DNA from: Ktedonobacter robiniae
Lineage (GTDB): Bacteria > Chloroflexota > Ktedonobacteria > Ktedonobacterales > Ktedonobacteraceae
Length of the DNA stretch: 64,000 nt
Direction of reading: 5' to 3'
Assembly (NCBI RefSeq): GCF_016587375.1
Contig: NZ_BNJG01000002.1
Span: forward strand, 124,001 to 188,000
Shown: positions 7,141 to 16,191 of the stretch, in pieces
Position numbering within the stretch: the stretch's first letter is position 1
How the letters are laid out: the number at the start of each line of letters is the position of its first letter
Position numbers and translations under genes: made by a program
Notes under the pieces: generated by a model
What the model saw: the letters and a program-made list of their open reading frames with translations, nothing else
Told to the model about the DNA's origin: nothing
Databases searched by the model: none

Positions 7141-8455
7141 TCGCTCATCCCACTCTCCTTCGCTTTTGCCATCTTGCGATCTCACCTATGGGATATCGAT
7201 ATCGTTATCAACCGCACGCTGGTCTATGGTGCTCTCACCGTCTGTGTCCTCGGCCTCTACACGCTGGTGATAGGCGGATTGGGCACCATTTTGCAAGCGA
7301 GGGGTAACCTCATGATCTCCCTGCTGGCCACAGGCCTCATCGCGGTGCTGTTTCAACCTCTGCGCACCCATTTCCAACGCACTATCAACCGTCTGATGTA
7401 TGGCGAACGAGATGATCCCTACCAGGTTATCTCGCGTCTGGGGCAGCGCCTGGAGGCGGTGCTTGCTCCCGAGGCGGTGCTGCCCGCGGTTGTTGAAGTG
7501 GTGGCTCAAACCCTCAAGCTGCCGTATGTGGCGGTTACTCTCAAGCAGGGAGAAGAGCTGGTTCTGGTGGCTTCACATGGAACGGCGCCAGAAGCGGTGC
7601 TCCACGTGCCGCTGATCTCTCAATCCGAGCAAGTAGGAGAACTGGTTCTTGCGACTCGTACCCCCGGCGAAGCGTTCACACCTGCTGAACACCGATTACT
7701 GGAGGATCTGGCGCGGCAGGCGGGCGTTGCCGCTCACGCAGTCCAATTGACGGAGGATCTCAAACGCCTGACGATCGACTTACAGAGCTCACGCGAGCGT
7801 CTGGTGACGGCTCGCGAGGAAGAGCGTCGTCGCCTGCGCAGAGACCTGCACGACGGGCTTGGTCCGCAACTGGCTAGCCTCACCCTGAAACTGGAGACCG
7901 CGCGCAACCGCCTGGGACATAATTCGCTGGCCGAGATGCTACTTGCCGATCACGGTGCAAACACAGAGCGCGGTGACCGATATTCGCCGCCTGGTCTACG
8001 GGTTGCGGCCGCCGGTCCTTGATGAACTGGGGCTGGTGGCGGCTTTACGTGAACAGGCAGTGCAGTACACCTCCGGCCCATCCATCCACTTTGACGTGCC
8101 CGACAGCTTGCCAGAGCTTGCGGCGGCAGTCGAGGTCGAGGCGTACCGGATCGCTCTGGAAGCTCTGACCAATGTCGTTCGCCACGCTCGGGCGCGCTCT
8201 TGCACTATCCGCCTGGAGCTGAATGAGGCGGCTATGACGCTGACCGTGGAGGTGCGGGACGACGGGCAGGGGTGTTTGAGAGATTGCCAGCGTGGCGTGG
8301 GCCTGACCTCGATGCGCGAACGAGCGGAGGAACTGGGCGGGTGGGTTGTGCTTGAGCCTGTACCAACTGGAGGGCTTGTCGTGCGCGCCCAGCTTCCCTG
8401 CGTGCTTTCGTCTCCTTTCCCTGTATCGGAGCGTCCTCTCTCATCACCATCCTGA
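7141..8455 (+). pseudogene. NarL-type sensor histidine kinase, 5'-truncated and frameshifted
   Basis: The frame joins the family only from IPLSFAFAILRSHLWDID onward, so the N-terminal membrane segments are largely gone; two helices remain (7200-7380). It continues with a GAF-like domain (7430-7770), a HisKA_3 phosphoacceptor (RRRLRRDLHDGLGPQLASL) and, after a frame change near 7940, the HATPase domain (EALTNVVRHARA, VRDDGQGC, GVGLTSMRERAEELGG) ending at 8455. The expected LLAD-L-TVQTQSAVTDIRRL reading requires two more bases at about 7940. The cognate response regulator follows at 8464, itself broken by a transposon. Confidence 0.85.
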
Positions 8456-8463
8456 CAGGAGGC

Positions 8464-8887
8464 TTGATTATGGACCCTATTCGCATCCTCATCGCTGATG
8501 ATCATCCACTTTTTCGCAACGGCATGCATGGCCTGCTCGACTCGGTTGCCGAGACGACTGTGGTGGGGGAAACCACTACTGGCGAAGAAGCCATTGCCCA
8601 GGTAGAGACTCTGCGGCCCCATATGATCCTTATGGACATCAAAATGCCGGGGATCAATGGTATCGAGGCCACTCGCGCGATCCTGGCTGCGCACCCCGGG
8701 ATCAAGATCCTGATGGTGACGATGTTGGAAGATGACGAATTGGTCTTTGCCGCTATGCGCGCGGGCGCTCACGGCTATGTACTCAAAGGGGCGAACCAGG
8801 CCGAGATTATGCGGGCCATTCACGCTATCATCAATGGAGAGGCCATCTTCGGCCTGGGTATTGCCCGGCGTGTGCTCAGGTTCTTTT
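8464..8887 (+). pseudogene. NarL-type response regulator, 5' part (receiver domain)
   Basis: Receiver domain with IRILIADDHPLF (acidic pocket), LMDIKMPG (phospho-Asp) and YVLKGA (conserved Lys). After IARRVLRFF the frame runs into a transposon and ends at an artificial stop near 8919. The missing DNA-binding half lies at 16227-16480. Joining 8887 to 16227 gives an uninterrupted frame through RFFSTSRPAVAKQVF into the LuxR-type helix-turn-helix. It partners the kinase at 7141-8455. Confidence 0.92.
8880..8887. repeat. Target-site duplication, left (GTTCTTTT)
   Basis: Eight bases GTTCTTTT immediately left of the terminal repeat, identical to 16219-16226 right of the other terminus. Eight base pairs is the duplication length reported for ISL3-family elements. 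Confidence 0.9.
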
Positions 8888-8914
8888 GGCTAATCGCGAT
8901 AGTGCGTGGAATCG
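8888..8914 (+). repeat. Left terminal inverted repeat of the transposon
   Basis: Starts GGCTAATCGCGATAG and ends GTGGAATCG. It differs from the right terminus at only two positions (GT against CC in the middle). Confidence 0.9.
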
Positions 8915-8949
8915 TGTGACAATTTCACAGAAGAAACAAGGATGTGCAA

Positions 8950-9315
8950 ATGGGGAAGAGTCCATATAATTTGCTTGCTCCTCGGCAGTGTGAAGGTTGT
9001 GGCAACACGTTTCAACCACAACGGCGGGACCAAGCATATCATAGTCAGGCTGTAAATTTTGAAGAGAATGGCTTTACGGTGGTACGTGGCCCTGATCTGC
9101 TCTGGGGTAGGATGTGGGTACGGGCAATTGTCCGTTTTGCCCGTACCCACATCCTACCCCAGAGCGCCGAAGGCGAAGATTCGTATGTGCGGAGAGCGTC
9201 TGCCAAGCATGAAATAGCCATGAATGGCTTAGGTAATGTGTTGCGTTCAGGCCATGAACGTTGTAATCTGTGGTGAAAAGTATTGTCGCGATAGGTGTTA
9301 TCGAAGGAGAGCCAT
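8950..9315 (+). pseudogene. Interrupted short zinc-finger ORF
   Basis: A CxxC half (RQCEGCGNTFQPQRRDQAYHS, near 8980-9045) and a CxxxC half (EKYCRDRCYRRRAM, near 9277-9318) sit about 230 bp apart. In intact small zinc-finger proteins the two halves are adjacent. The long hairpin at 9099-9165 lies in the intervening DNA, suggesting that a hairpin-bearing insert split the gene. Evidence is only the motif pattern. Confidence 0.35.
9099..9165. repeat. Perfect 29-bp stem hairpin
   Basis: Arms 9099-9127 and 9137-9165 are exact reverse complements with a 9-base loop (TTGTCCGTT). There is no T-run on either side, so this is not an ordinary terminator; a MITE-like insert is possible. Confidence 0.85.
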
Positions 9316-12042
9316 GTGAGCGGTGACGTGCTGCCTCTGCTGCCAGTGTTGAGACCTAAACTGCATTTGCCACGCCTGAGAGCCTCTATGGTGCCGCGTG
9401 AGGAACTTCTGGCGCGCCTGGACGCTGCTTCGGAACACACACTTACCCTCGTCTCCGCTCCGGCAGGATATGGGAAAACAACGCTGGCGGCGGCATGGGC
9501 ATCCAGGCGGAATACCTGTCAGTCAGCACCAGTGGTTTCCTGGTTCGCTCTGGATGAGAGCGATAACGATCCTGTTCGCTTCTGGCGCTATTTCATTATG
9601 GCCTGTCAGGTGTTGCATCCAGGCGTAGGGCAGGCAGCACTGTCTTTGCTGCAATCGCCACGTCAGCCGCCACCTGAGCGCCTGCCTGAACTCATGCTGG
9701 CCGCGTTGTTTAACGACTTGAGCCACTGTCAAGGCGTCGGAGTTGTAGTGCTGGAAGATTACCATCTGATTACCTCGCCGCAATTGCATGCGTCGCTTGT
9801 ACGCCTGCTAGATCTCCCATCATCCGCCCTGCGCCTAGTCATCCTGACGCGGAACGATCCCCCTTTGCCCCTGGCACGCCTGCGCGCGCATGATGATCTC
9901 TATGAGTTGCGCGCCACCGATTTGCGCTTCTCGCTAGAGGAGACTCGTCTCTTCCTGGGGCGCGCACTGGCACGTCCTCTCGCCTATGAGGTCGTGCAAC
10001 ATCTCGCGGAGCGTACGGAGGGCTGGCCGGTCGGCATACAACTGGCGGCGCTGGCCCTGCGCGGTCATGAGAACGCGCCGGAGGCTGAAGAGCTTCTCTC
10101 TACTTTCTCTGGCAGTCACCGCCATATTCTGGAATATCTGGTAGAAGAGACGCTACGCGCGCAGCCGGAGGAGCTTCAGACCTTCCTGCTCCAGACCAGT
10201 TTGCTTGATCGTCTGACGGCCTCGCTCTGTGACGCGGTAACAGGTCGGAATGATAGCACCCTCGTGCTCGACCAGCTAGAGCGCGCGAACCTGTTCTTGC
10301 AGCCACTCGACGGCGCGCAAGCGTGGTATCGTTACCACGCGCTCCTCGCCGAAGCCATGCGACATGAAGCTCGTCGTCGCCTGGGAGAGAGCGAGATACA
10401 CGCTCTTATGAGTCGGGCCAGTGCATGGTACGAGCATGAGGACATGTTACCGGAGGCGATTGAGGTCGCCATGCAGATTCAGGACTTTACTCGCATGACG
10501 CTTCTGATTATGCGCCTCGTTGAGCCATTGGGCAACTACTTTGAGCATCAGACGCTCTGGCGCTGGCTGAGAGTGCTTCCCATGGAGATCCTGCACGAGC
10601 AACCCGGTCTGGGCTTCCTCTACGCGGCGGCGCTCCTCTTTACCCAGGATCGCCACGCTCCGGTGACGAGAACGCGCATCGAGACACCTCTGCGTCTCGC
10701 CGAGCACTACTGGCGTGCCGAAGGCAACCTACAACGCCTGGCACAGATTCAATCGTTTCGCGCGCTGGTTGCTCTGTGGCAGGAGGATTATGTTGAGTCG
10801 TTCCGCGCAGCTCGCGAGTCCCTGCTACACCTGCCGGAGCATGAAGTGCAGTGGCGTGGCATGAGCCTGCTAAATGTCGGTCTGGAAGAGACATTGAAGG
10901 GACGACTTATCGAGGCTGGACGCCTCTTCGCTCAGGCCCGGCAACTGCTCGCATCTTGCGACTCGACCGCGCCTATGCTCGCGGCGATCAGCGGGCAGGG
11001 CGACATATGCGTTCTACAGGGCAAACTGCACCAGGCGAGTATGTTTTACCAGCAGGTTCTTAAGGAGATCGAGGAGCGGGTCACGGAAGGTTACTGGCTT
11101 GATGATAAGGGATTCGCGCTGCTCAGGCTGGGGCGTCTTTCCTATGAATGGAACGAGTTGGAGCAGGCCGAGCGGAAGGCTCACGAGGCCCTGGCTATAG
11201 CTGAGCAGCGGGACCTCGAAGAGCTTCAAATCCGGGCCTTGCTACTCCTGGCGCTTGCGACGCTTGCGCGCGGTGAACATGCTGATTATGAAGAGGCGGA
11301 GCGAGAGGCAGCGACGCGCCTTGCGCGCTTCCAGAGGCCACGTCTGCAACGTGAACTACTGCTTGAACAGGCGAACCTAGCGCTTGTGAGCGGCGACCAG
11401 CCTACAGCACGACGCTGGGCCGCGAATCTCCCGCGCGATGACGAAGACTTTACTTACCTCATTCGCGAGCGAGAAGGCATCGCCCTGGCTCGCCTTCTCA
11501 TCGAGCAGGGACGCACGCCAGAGGCACTACGCATGCTCGAACCGTGGCTTACTGAGGCTCACGAGGGAGGACGTGCATATAACGAACTGGAGATACTGGC
11601 ACTCTCGGCCCTGGCCCACGCCACGGGATCAGATCAGGAACAAACCATGTCCCAGTCCCGACGCCTCCTACTCCTGGCGCTAGAGAAAGCTCAGCCGGAG
11701 GGCTATCAGCGGCTCTTTCTGAATAAGGGCGAGCCCATGAGAACCTTACTGCGCGCTACCCTGCGTGACATACACGAGGAATCGCTACTGGCCTACGCTC
11801 GCAAGCTCATCCAGGGCTTCTCCGTGCCTGACAGCGATCCTGGCATCCCCGACCTGCTCAGCCCACAGGAGTTGCGCGTCCTGCGCCTGCTCGCGGCGGG
11901 CCGTTCCCGTCCAGAGATCGCACGCGAACTGGTTGTCTCCATCAACACCGTCAAAACGCAGGTCAAGAGCATCTATCGTAAGCTGAATGTCTCCACGCGC
12001 AAGGATGCCTACGACACAGCCCAACGCCTAGGCTTGCTCTAA
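9316..12042 (+). CDS. MalT-like ATP-dependent LuxR-family transcriptional regulator
   Basis: About 908 residues. The N-terminal STAND ATPase has the Walker A motif SAPAGYGKTTLAAAWA and a Walker B-like VVVLEDYHLI, followed by a winged-helix/TPR region (EQANLFLQPL-type segment, repeated helical pairs from about residue 380 to 800). The C-terminus is a LuxR helix-turn-helix, LLSPQELRVLRLLAAGRSRP then INTVKTQVKSIYRKL. The GTG at 9316 is chosen because AAGGAGA lies 6 bases upstream; a GTG at 9295 is in frame but has no site. It is the largest cargo gene of the 7.3-kb transposon and may regulate the cupredoxin/DUF6220 genes just downstream. Inducer unknown. Confidence 0.9.
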   Translation: MSGDVLPLLPVLRPKLHLPRLRASMVPREELLARLDAASEHTLTLVSAPAGYGKTTLAAAWASRRNTCQSAPVVSWFALDESDNDPVRFWRYFIMACQVLHPGVGQAALSLLQSPRQPPPERLPELMLAALFNDLSHCQGVGVVVLEDYHLITSPQLHASLVRLLDLPSSALRLVILTRNDPPLPLARLRAHDDLYELRATDLRFSLEETRLFLGRALARPLAYEVVQHLAERTEGWPVGIQLAALALRGHENAPEAEELLSTFSGSHRHILEYLVEETLRAQPEELQTFLLQTSLLDRLTASLCDAVTGRNDSTLVLDQLERANLFLQPLDGAQAWYRYHALLAEAMRHEARRRLGESEIHALMSRASAWYEHEDMLPEAIEVAMQIQDFTRMTLLIMRLVEPLGNYFEHQTLWRWLRVLPMEILHEQPGLGFLYAAALLFTQDRHAPVTRTRIETPLRLAEHYWRAEGNLQRLAQIQSFRALVALWQEDYVESFRAARESLLHLPEHEVQWRGMSLLNVGLEETLKGRLIEAGRLFAQARQLLASCDSTAPMLAAISGQGDICVLQGKLHQASMFYQQVLKEIEERVTEGYWLDDKGFALLRLGRLSYEWNELEQAERKAHEALAIAEQRDLEELQIRALLLLALATLARGEHADYEEAEREAATRLARFQRPRLQRELLLEQANLALVSGDQPTARRWAANLPRDDEDFTYLIREREGIALARLLIEQGRTPEALRMLEPWLTEAHEGGRAYNELEILALSALAHATGSDQEQTMSQSRRLLLLALEKAQPEGYQRLFLNKGEPMRTLLRATLRDIHEESLLAYARKLIQGFSVPDSDPGIPDLLSPQELRVLRLLAAGRSRPEIARELVVSINTVKTQVKSIYRKLNVSTRKDAYDTAQRLGLL

Positions 12043-12174
12043 CCCATTGATGTCACCCTATCAAAATCATCCTCACAATCACCCTCTCCGGGTGATAGCG
12101 AGTCCCCTCCTTCATCCGTAATTGTTACAACGCGGACATCCCGCGAGGAAAGATATAGAATGAAGGAGAACTCT

Positions 12175-12554
12175 ATGTTTCGTAAGACCCTCATCATTTT
12201 GTCCATATGTAGCGTCGTTCTCCTGAGCCTGGTCGCCTGTAGTAATAGCGCGGCGAGCGACGCTCCCAACACCGTTCACATGAGCGATACTACCTTCGTC
12301 AAGTCATTCATCACTATTAAGAAGGGCGAGAGCATTCATCTTGTCGCCGACACCTATACCCGCACACTATCGCCAATGGGACCTGGGAGGGCACAACGGC
12401 CAAGTCATCCAGCGAAGCTGGCGCACCCACAGTTCAGGATTTACAGATTAGCGGTAATAGTTCGGCTGATATCGGACCCTTCAATACGGCTGGCACCTTC
12501 CATCTTTACTGCACCATCCACGCGGGTATGAAACTTGAGGTGATCGTCAAATGA
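12175..12554 (+). pseudogene. Cupredoxin lipoprotein with a single-base frameshift
   Basis: The N-terminus has a lipoprotein signal (FRKTLIILSICSVVLLSLVAC with the lipobox Cys). Plastocyanin-like sequence follows, but the frame shifts near 12357 in a run of three C; one more C would give the reading TPHTIANGTWEG and then FHLYCTIHAGMKLEVIVK with the type I copper ligands His, Cys, His and Met. As written, the first frame stops at 12531. The stop of the restored frame (12552-12554) overlaps the ATG of the next gene. Either a mutation or a base-calling error in a homopolymer. ATG 12175 has a GAAGGAGAA site. Confidence 0.8.
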
Positions 12555-13015
12555 TAGAAGAGAGCAAACGCAACCCTACAGATACAGTACACCCAATCAA
12601 GCGCGTCTATGGCATCGTCACTCGCGTGTTTCAGGTTATATATATCATTGTTACCTGGCTCTTTGCCCTGTGCGTGCTCATTCAGGCGTACTTCGCGGGC
12701 CTGGGCATCTTCGATAACGGAGGGTGGCTGGGAGTGCATTCGGGGCTTGGCTGGATGCTAGCCATGTTCTCGATATTCATGCTGATCCTGCTACCGCTGG
12801 GACGCTTCCCACGCAAGGTCGTGCTTCTACACCTCTTGCTGGTGGTGGATGTGATCTTCCAGGTAGGGCTGGTATCGTTCTTGTACGCCTTTCACGCGCC
12901 CGCTCTGACCGCGCTTCACCCGGTCAACGCGCTCCTGCTCTTCATCATCTCAGCACTTCTCGGCTATAGCGCGTTCAGTTGGACACGTTCGACGCGACAA
13001 AGCAGGGGTGATTGA
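12551..13015 (+). CDS. DUF6220 family membrane protein
   Basis: 154 residues with four predicted membrane helices (VFQVIYIIVTWLFALCVLIQ; LGWMLAMFSIFMLILLP; VVLLHLLLVVDVIFQVGLV; VNALLLFIISALLGYSAF). The pattern with conserved HSGLGW after the first helix matches DUF6220 proteins, often found beside cupredoxins in Chloroflexota. Starts inside the stop of the cupredoxin frame (ATGA). Role unknown; copper or redox handling is only suggested by the neighbour. Confidence 0.8.
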   Translation: MIEESKRNPTDTVHPIKRVYGIVTRVFQVIYIIVTWLFALCVLIQAYFAGLGIFDNGGWLGVHSGLGWMLAMFSIFMLILLPLGRFPRKVVLLHLLLVVDVIFQVGLVSFLYAFHAPALTALHPVNALLLFIISALLGYSAFSWTRSTRQSRGD

Positions 13016-13017
13016 AA

Positions 13018-13377
13018 ATGTGGCACACCATTTGCATCAGTCTGCCATCGCTCACGCGCGAGCAACAGCACACCTTTGATCGACAATTGCGCCTCGCTCT
13101 GCGCGACTATGATACAGAGGTCGATACCATTGATATTGGTCTCTTCTTCCTGCGCTACATGCGGCCCGACGAGACGGCGCTCATCCTTGAAGAGCGCCGC
13201 GCCCTGGTCCAGCGTAATCTGATCCGCGTCCATGATGAATCACGGGCGCGGACAGAGGAGGAATACACGGACATCGTCCAGCAAATCATTCGTGAGCACA
13301 TTCGCGTCATGCTTCGCGCCGAACTCGAATGGATCGAGAGCACACTAAAGCGCCTGCGTGCTCTCCACAGTGCTTGA
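13018..13377 (+). CDS. PadR-like C-terminal domain protein without DNA-binding domain
   Basis: About 120 residues, mostly helical. The core (IDIGLFFLRYMRPDETALIL, EERRALVQRNL) and the closing ELEWIESTLKRL resemble the dimerisation domain at the C-terminus of PadR regulators. The winged helix that should precede it is absent, although the N-terminus (MWHTICISLPSLTREQQ) has no sign of truncation. ATG 13018 has AGGGGTG 8 bases upstream; a TTG at 13012 is also in frame. Probably co-transcribed with DUF6220. Could be a partner that dimerises with a full PadR elsewhere. Confidence 0.55.
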   Translation: MWHTICISLPSLTREQQHTFDRQLRLALRDYDTEVDTIDIGLFFLRYMRPDETALILEERRALVQRNLIRVHDESRARTEEEYTDIVQQIIREHIRVMLRAELEWIESTLKRLRALHSA

Positions 13378-13386
13378 CATTAATGA

Positions 13387-13431
13387 CAACGCTCTGACAT
13401 CCTTGTTACAAGGAATGATGTCAGAGCGTTG
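13387..13431 (+). terminator. 15-bp hairpin after the cargo operon
   Basis: CAACGCTCTGACATC and GATGTCAGAGCGTTG form a perfect stem ten bases after the previous stop codon. No T-run follows. Confidence 0.6.
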
Positions 13432-13555
13432 CATCAATTCAAGTCCCTCTGTTTCCAACGCTTTCCAGATGACACCTCACCGTGCATACTTATACGAAGG
13501 CAAGATCCAGCTTCCTCTCTTAGAGATCGATAAGGTCCAGCGGCGAGAGGTCTCA

Positions 13556-13915
13556 TCATGATTGCTGGTGCCCCCGATTGGAGAGTTCCTGATCAAGAGA
13601 TTCCTGAAAATTCCGCATGGCATCGCGATACTGCTGCTCTGCGGCGCGTTTTGTCATCTCCTCAAAGGTCAGGTTCTCCAGACGTGTCTGAATCCACCAC
13701 AGGTTGCCAAAGGGGTCACGAACGCGTCCCACTCGGTCGCCGAAAGCCAGGGAAGTCATCTCGGTGACCGCAGTTGCTCCGGCAGCGAGGGCTTGCTGGT
13801 ACACTGCATCGCTATTCGGGACATAGAGGCGCAGGAAGCTGGGAGTAGTAGGCCACTCCTTTCGCGCATCAAACGCCATGATGACACTATCGCCAATTTC
13901 ATCGTGTAGGAGGGA
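13556..13915 (-). pseudogene. VOC-family (glyoxalase-like) protein, 5'-truncated
   Basis: Matches the second half of PhnB-type VOC proteins: SFLRLYVPNSDAVYQQALAA, GATAVTEMTSLAFGDRVG and RVRDPFGNLWWI. The frame continues upstream of the first ATG (13879) as HDEIGDSVIM, so the true N-terminal half was lost at about 13915, where a transposase fragment of opposite orientation begins. The family binds a metal and diverse small ligands; half a fold is probably inactive. Confidence 0.8.
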
Positions 13916-13920
13916 GCACG

Positions 13921-14207
13921 GTACCCAAGCGCAAGCGTCAGCAACGAGAGCATACCGAAGATTGGCAGACTATTCAGCAGTACACACTCTGGACGGAGCA
14001 AACGGCCTATGAACTGCTGCGCCCTGTAGTACTTTTCGGCGATCCGGCCATTCAACGGGCAAAAGAGACAGGTGAGCCGCGCACCAGCCTGGAGCGCAAA
14101 GCAGATGACTTTGACGAGCAGGGGATGGTCAGCTTTTTCGCCTCCAGGCCGCGCAAGCAGCCGCAAGAGACTGCGCGAAGCTTGCCACCAGATATGCGTC
14201 AGTTAAT
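13921..14207 (+). mobile_element. DDE-transposase N-terminal remnant
   Basis: The frame reads YTLWTEQTAYELLRPVVLFG, then ERKADDFDEQGMVSFF and PPDMRQLIL, which is the helix-turn-helix front end of large integrase-type transposases common in Ktedonobacteria. It has no start codon, lacks its catalytic part, and is fused in frame to a methyltransferase fragment near 14208. Confidence 0.55.
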
Positions 14208-14838
14208 ACTCGAGGGCCATATTCGAGATTTTCACCCACAATTGGGTCATTTTGGCGGCATCATTGGCGGCCCTCCCTGCCAAGCATTTAGCAGGTTCAA
14301 GTACCTAGTCGAGTACAACGGCTACCAGACCGCTCCTAATCTCATTCCTGAATTTGAGTGGTGCGTGAAAGAGGCTCAACCAGCCTGGTTCATCATGGAG
14401 AATGTACTGGATGCGCCGTTACCTGTTGTCCTTGGCTACCAAGTTCAATCACAATTGCTCAATAACCGTAAGCATGGCGGTGGCACCCAGAGCCGGACGA
14501 GACGCATTTCCTTTGGAACACGCGACGGGCGGCGGCTCCTGGTGCCAGAGACGCCAGAGCCGCAAGAATAGGTACTGGCTGCCTGTGCCAGTGGTGGGGT
14601 TAAGCCTGGTGTAGATCGATCTCGGACATCGAAGGCAAATGAGTTGGGGTACAAGTCGCGTGCCGCCTTTGAGGAGATGCGGCGTGCTCAAGGACTGCCT
14701 GATGATTTTGAATTGCCTTCGTTTACGGTTGCAGGAGCCGTGAAAGCGGTTGGCAATGGGGTTCCTCTTCCATTGGGGCGGGCCATTGCCAAAGCCGTTC
14801 TAACGGCCATGTCGGCAGTCTCGGGGGATGCGTCATGA
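14208..14838 (+). pseudogene. DNA (cytosine-5) methyltransferase, truncated, with internal stop
   Basis: The fragment begins just before motif IV (GGIIGGPPCQAFSRF, with the catalytic Cys) and includes motif VI (FIMENV), motif VIII (SRTRRISFGT) and the C-terminal motif X block (AVGNGVPLPLGRAIAKAV). Motifs I-III, which bind S-adenosylmethionine, are missing, replaced by transposase sequence. An in-frame TAG at 14569-14571 splits it further; the frame then resumes to 14838. It therefore cannot be an active methyltransferase. Confidence 0.85.
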
Positions 14839-16052
14839 GACTGTTGCTCTCTGTAGCCAGGTCGCGAGGTTTTTCGCAGACCATCTGTCAACAGCACTTT
14901 GGCGCGGATCGCTTCAAAGCTGTATCCGCGTCCCATTCGTTGGGTTAACTTCATCAACCCGTTCAGGCTCTCGGTATATCCGGCGGTGTAGCGATAGGTG
15001 AAGTAGCTAAAGATGGCGTCTCCGTAGTGCCCAATCGCCAGTGTCAGGGGCAAAAAGGCTTCGTACATATCAAGCGTGATCGAAGCCAGCCAGGCAAAGT
15101 AGCGTTGCAAGGCAATCTCCTGTGTTGGGGCTTCATAGATGCCGTAGAACGCTTCTTTGAGATGGTAGGCTGCCTGCAATCGAGGAAAGTTGTTGAGCCA
15201 CGCTTCAACAATCAGTGTTTCTTGCTCGTCCAGGTCGTGCGCACGCCTGAGCAACAAGAAGCGATCATGCATGAGTGTTCGACGTTGCTTGTCTGTCAGG
15301 CTCTTACGGGTTTGTTTGCGAACAGTTTCCAGACAACCGGAAAACAGCTTGAGAACGTGAAACTTGTCTACAACCAGTGTGGCGTGTGGCAAGGCTTCAC
15401 GAGTTGCATCATGATAGCTTGCCCACATATCAGTGCAGACGACAGTAATCCGCTCTTTGGTGGTATCGGGCAGGCTACACAGGTAGGTGAGAACGCTTGG
15501 TTTGAGCCTGTCTCGAAGCAAATCGATAATGTGGTGGTTCTGGACATCAGTAATGACGCAGCGGTATTGGTGCAACAAATACAGTTCATCAATGCCCAGA
15601 TAGAGCAGCTTGTCATCTGGAAAGCGCGGCTGAATGGAGGTAGCAAACTCGTTGAAGAGAACGCGAATGGTGCTCTCGACGACTCCCACTTCATCAGCAA
15701 TGCTGACAAACGTTCTCCTCAGCGCTTCTTGTTGGATGTAGCTCACCATGCGATGTGTCATGAAGTGGCGTTCATCCATGCAGGAAAGCGGCTCGAAGAA
15801 GGTGTGGCGACAGGCACAGCACCGATAGCGGCGGCGCTCGACGGTAATACCAACGCGCTTGCCCCGAATGGGCAAGTCCAGAAACAGTTGTAGTTTCGTC
15901 TCATGGCGATACAGCTTGTGATGACCACAATGGACACACTGAAGCGGTGGCGCGATGGGCGTCACCTGAAAGTGAAAGTGGTGTTTTTGTTCATCGGTTG
16001 CCAGAGTACGAAAGTCAGCCAGGCCCAGGAGGTCCAAAAGCATCTCTCCCAT
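14688..16052 (-). CDS. ISL3-family transposase
   Basis: DDE transposase with the N-terminal zinc ribbon (CVHCGHHKLYRHETK then YRCCACRHTFFE), and catalytic stations YLGIDELYL, CTDMWASYH, VVDKFHVLK and TESLNGLMK. About 404 residues are family sequence; the last 50 (from about 14838 down to the stop at 14688) are read-through into the methyltransferase remnant on the opposite strand, so the true C-terminus has been replaced. It lies next to the right terminal repeat and is the only candidate in the element able to act on the 8888 and 16218 termini. Activity with the altered tail is uncertain. Confidence 0.9.
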   Translation of the reverse strand: MGEMLLDLLGLADFRTLATDEQKHHFHFQVTPIAPPLQCVHCGHHKLYRHETKLQLFLDLPIRGKRVGITVERRRYRCCACRHTFFEPLSCMDERHFMTHRMVSYIQQEALRRTFVSIADEVGVVESTIRVLFNEFATSIQPRFPDDKLLYLGIDELYLLHQYRCVITDVQNHHIIDLLRDRLKPSVLTYLCSLPDTTKERITVVCTDMWASYHDATREALPHATLVVDKFHVLKLFSGCLETVRKQTRKSLTDKQRRTLMHDRFLLLRRAHDLDEQETLIVEAWLNNFPRLQAAYHLKEAFYGIYEAPTQEIALQRYFAWLASITLDMYEAFLPLTLAIGHYGDAIFSYFTYRYTAGYTESLNGLMKLTQRMGRGYSFEAIRAKVLLTDGLRKTSRPGYREQQSHDASPETADMAVRTALAMARPNGRGTPLPTAFTAPATVNEGNSKSSGSP

Positions 16053-16138
16053 TGCAGAGTATTACCCAAGAAATTCTCAGCAATGAAAGTAAAAGTGGTA
16101 GCAAGGGAGAGACGATTACGAGAGGCATCCTGTTTCTT

Positions 16139-16158
16139 TTCCACGCACTATCGCGATT
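16139..16158 (-). repeat. Subterminal copy of the transposon end
   Basis: TTCCACGCACTATCGCGATT matches the left terminus (8890-8911 region) exactly over 20 bp, in the orientation of the right terminus, 57-60 bp inside it. Likely a second transposase-binding site. Confidence 0.75.
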
Positions 16159-16191
16159 TCTGGTTGTCTTGTAGAGGTGTGAAAAATGAAG

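Noticed and set aside
15027..15893. 288-residue plus-strand frame opposite the ISL3 transposase
   Set aside because: Shadow frame of the transposase, without ribosome site or recognisable domain.
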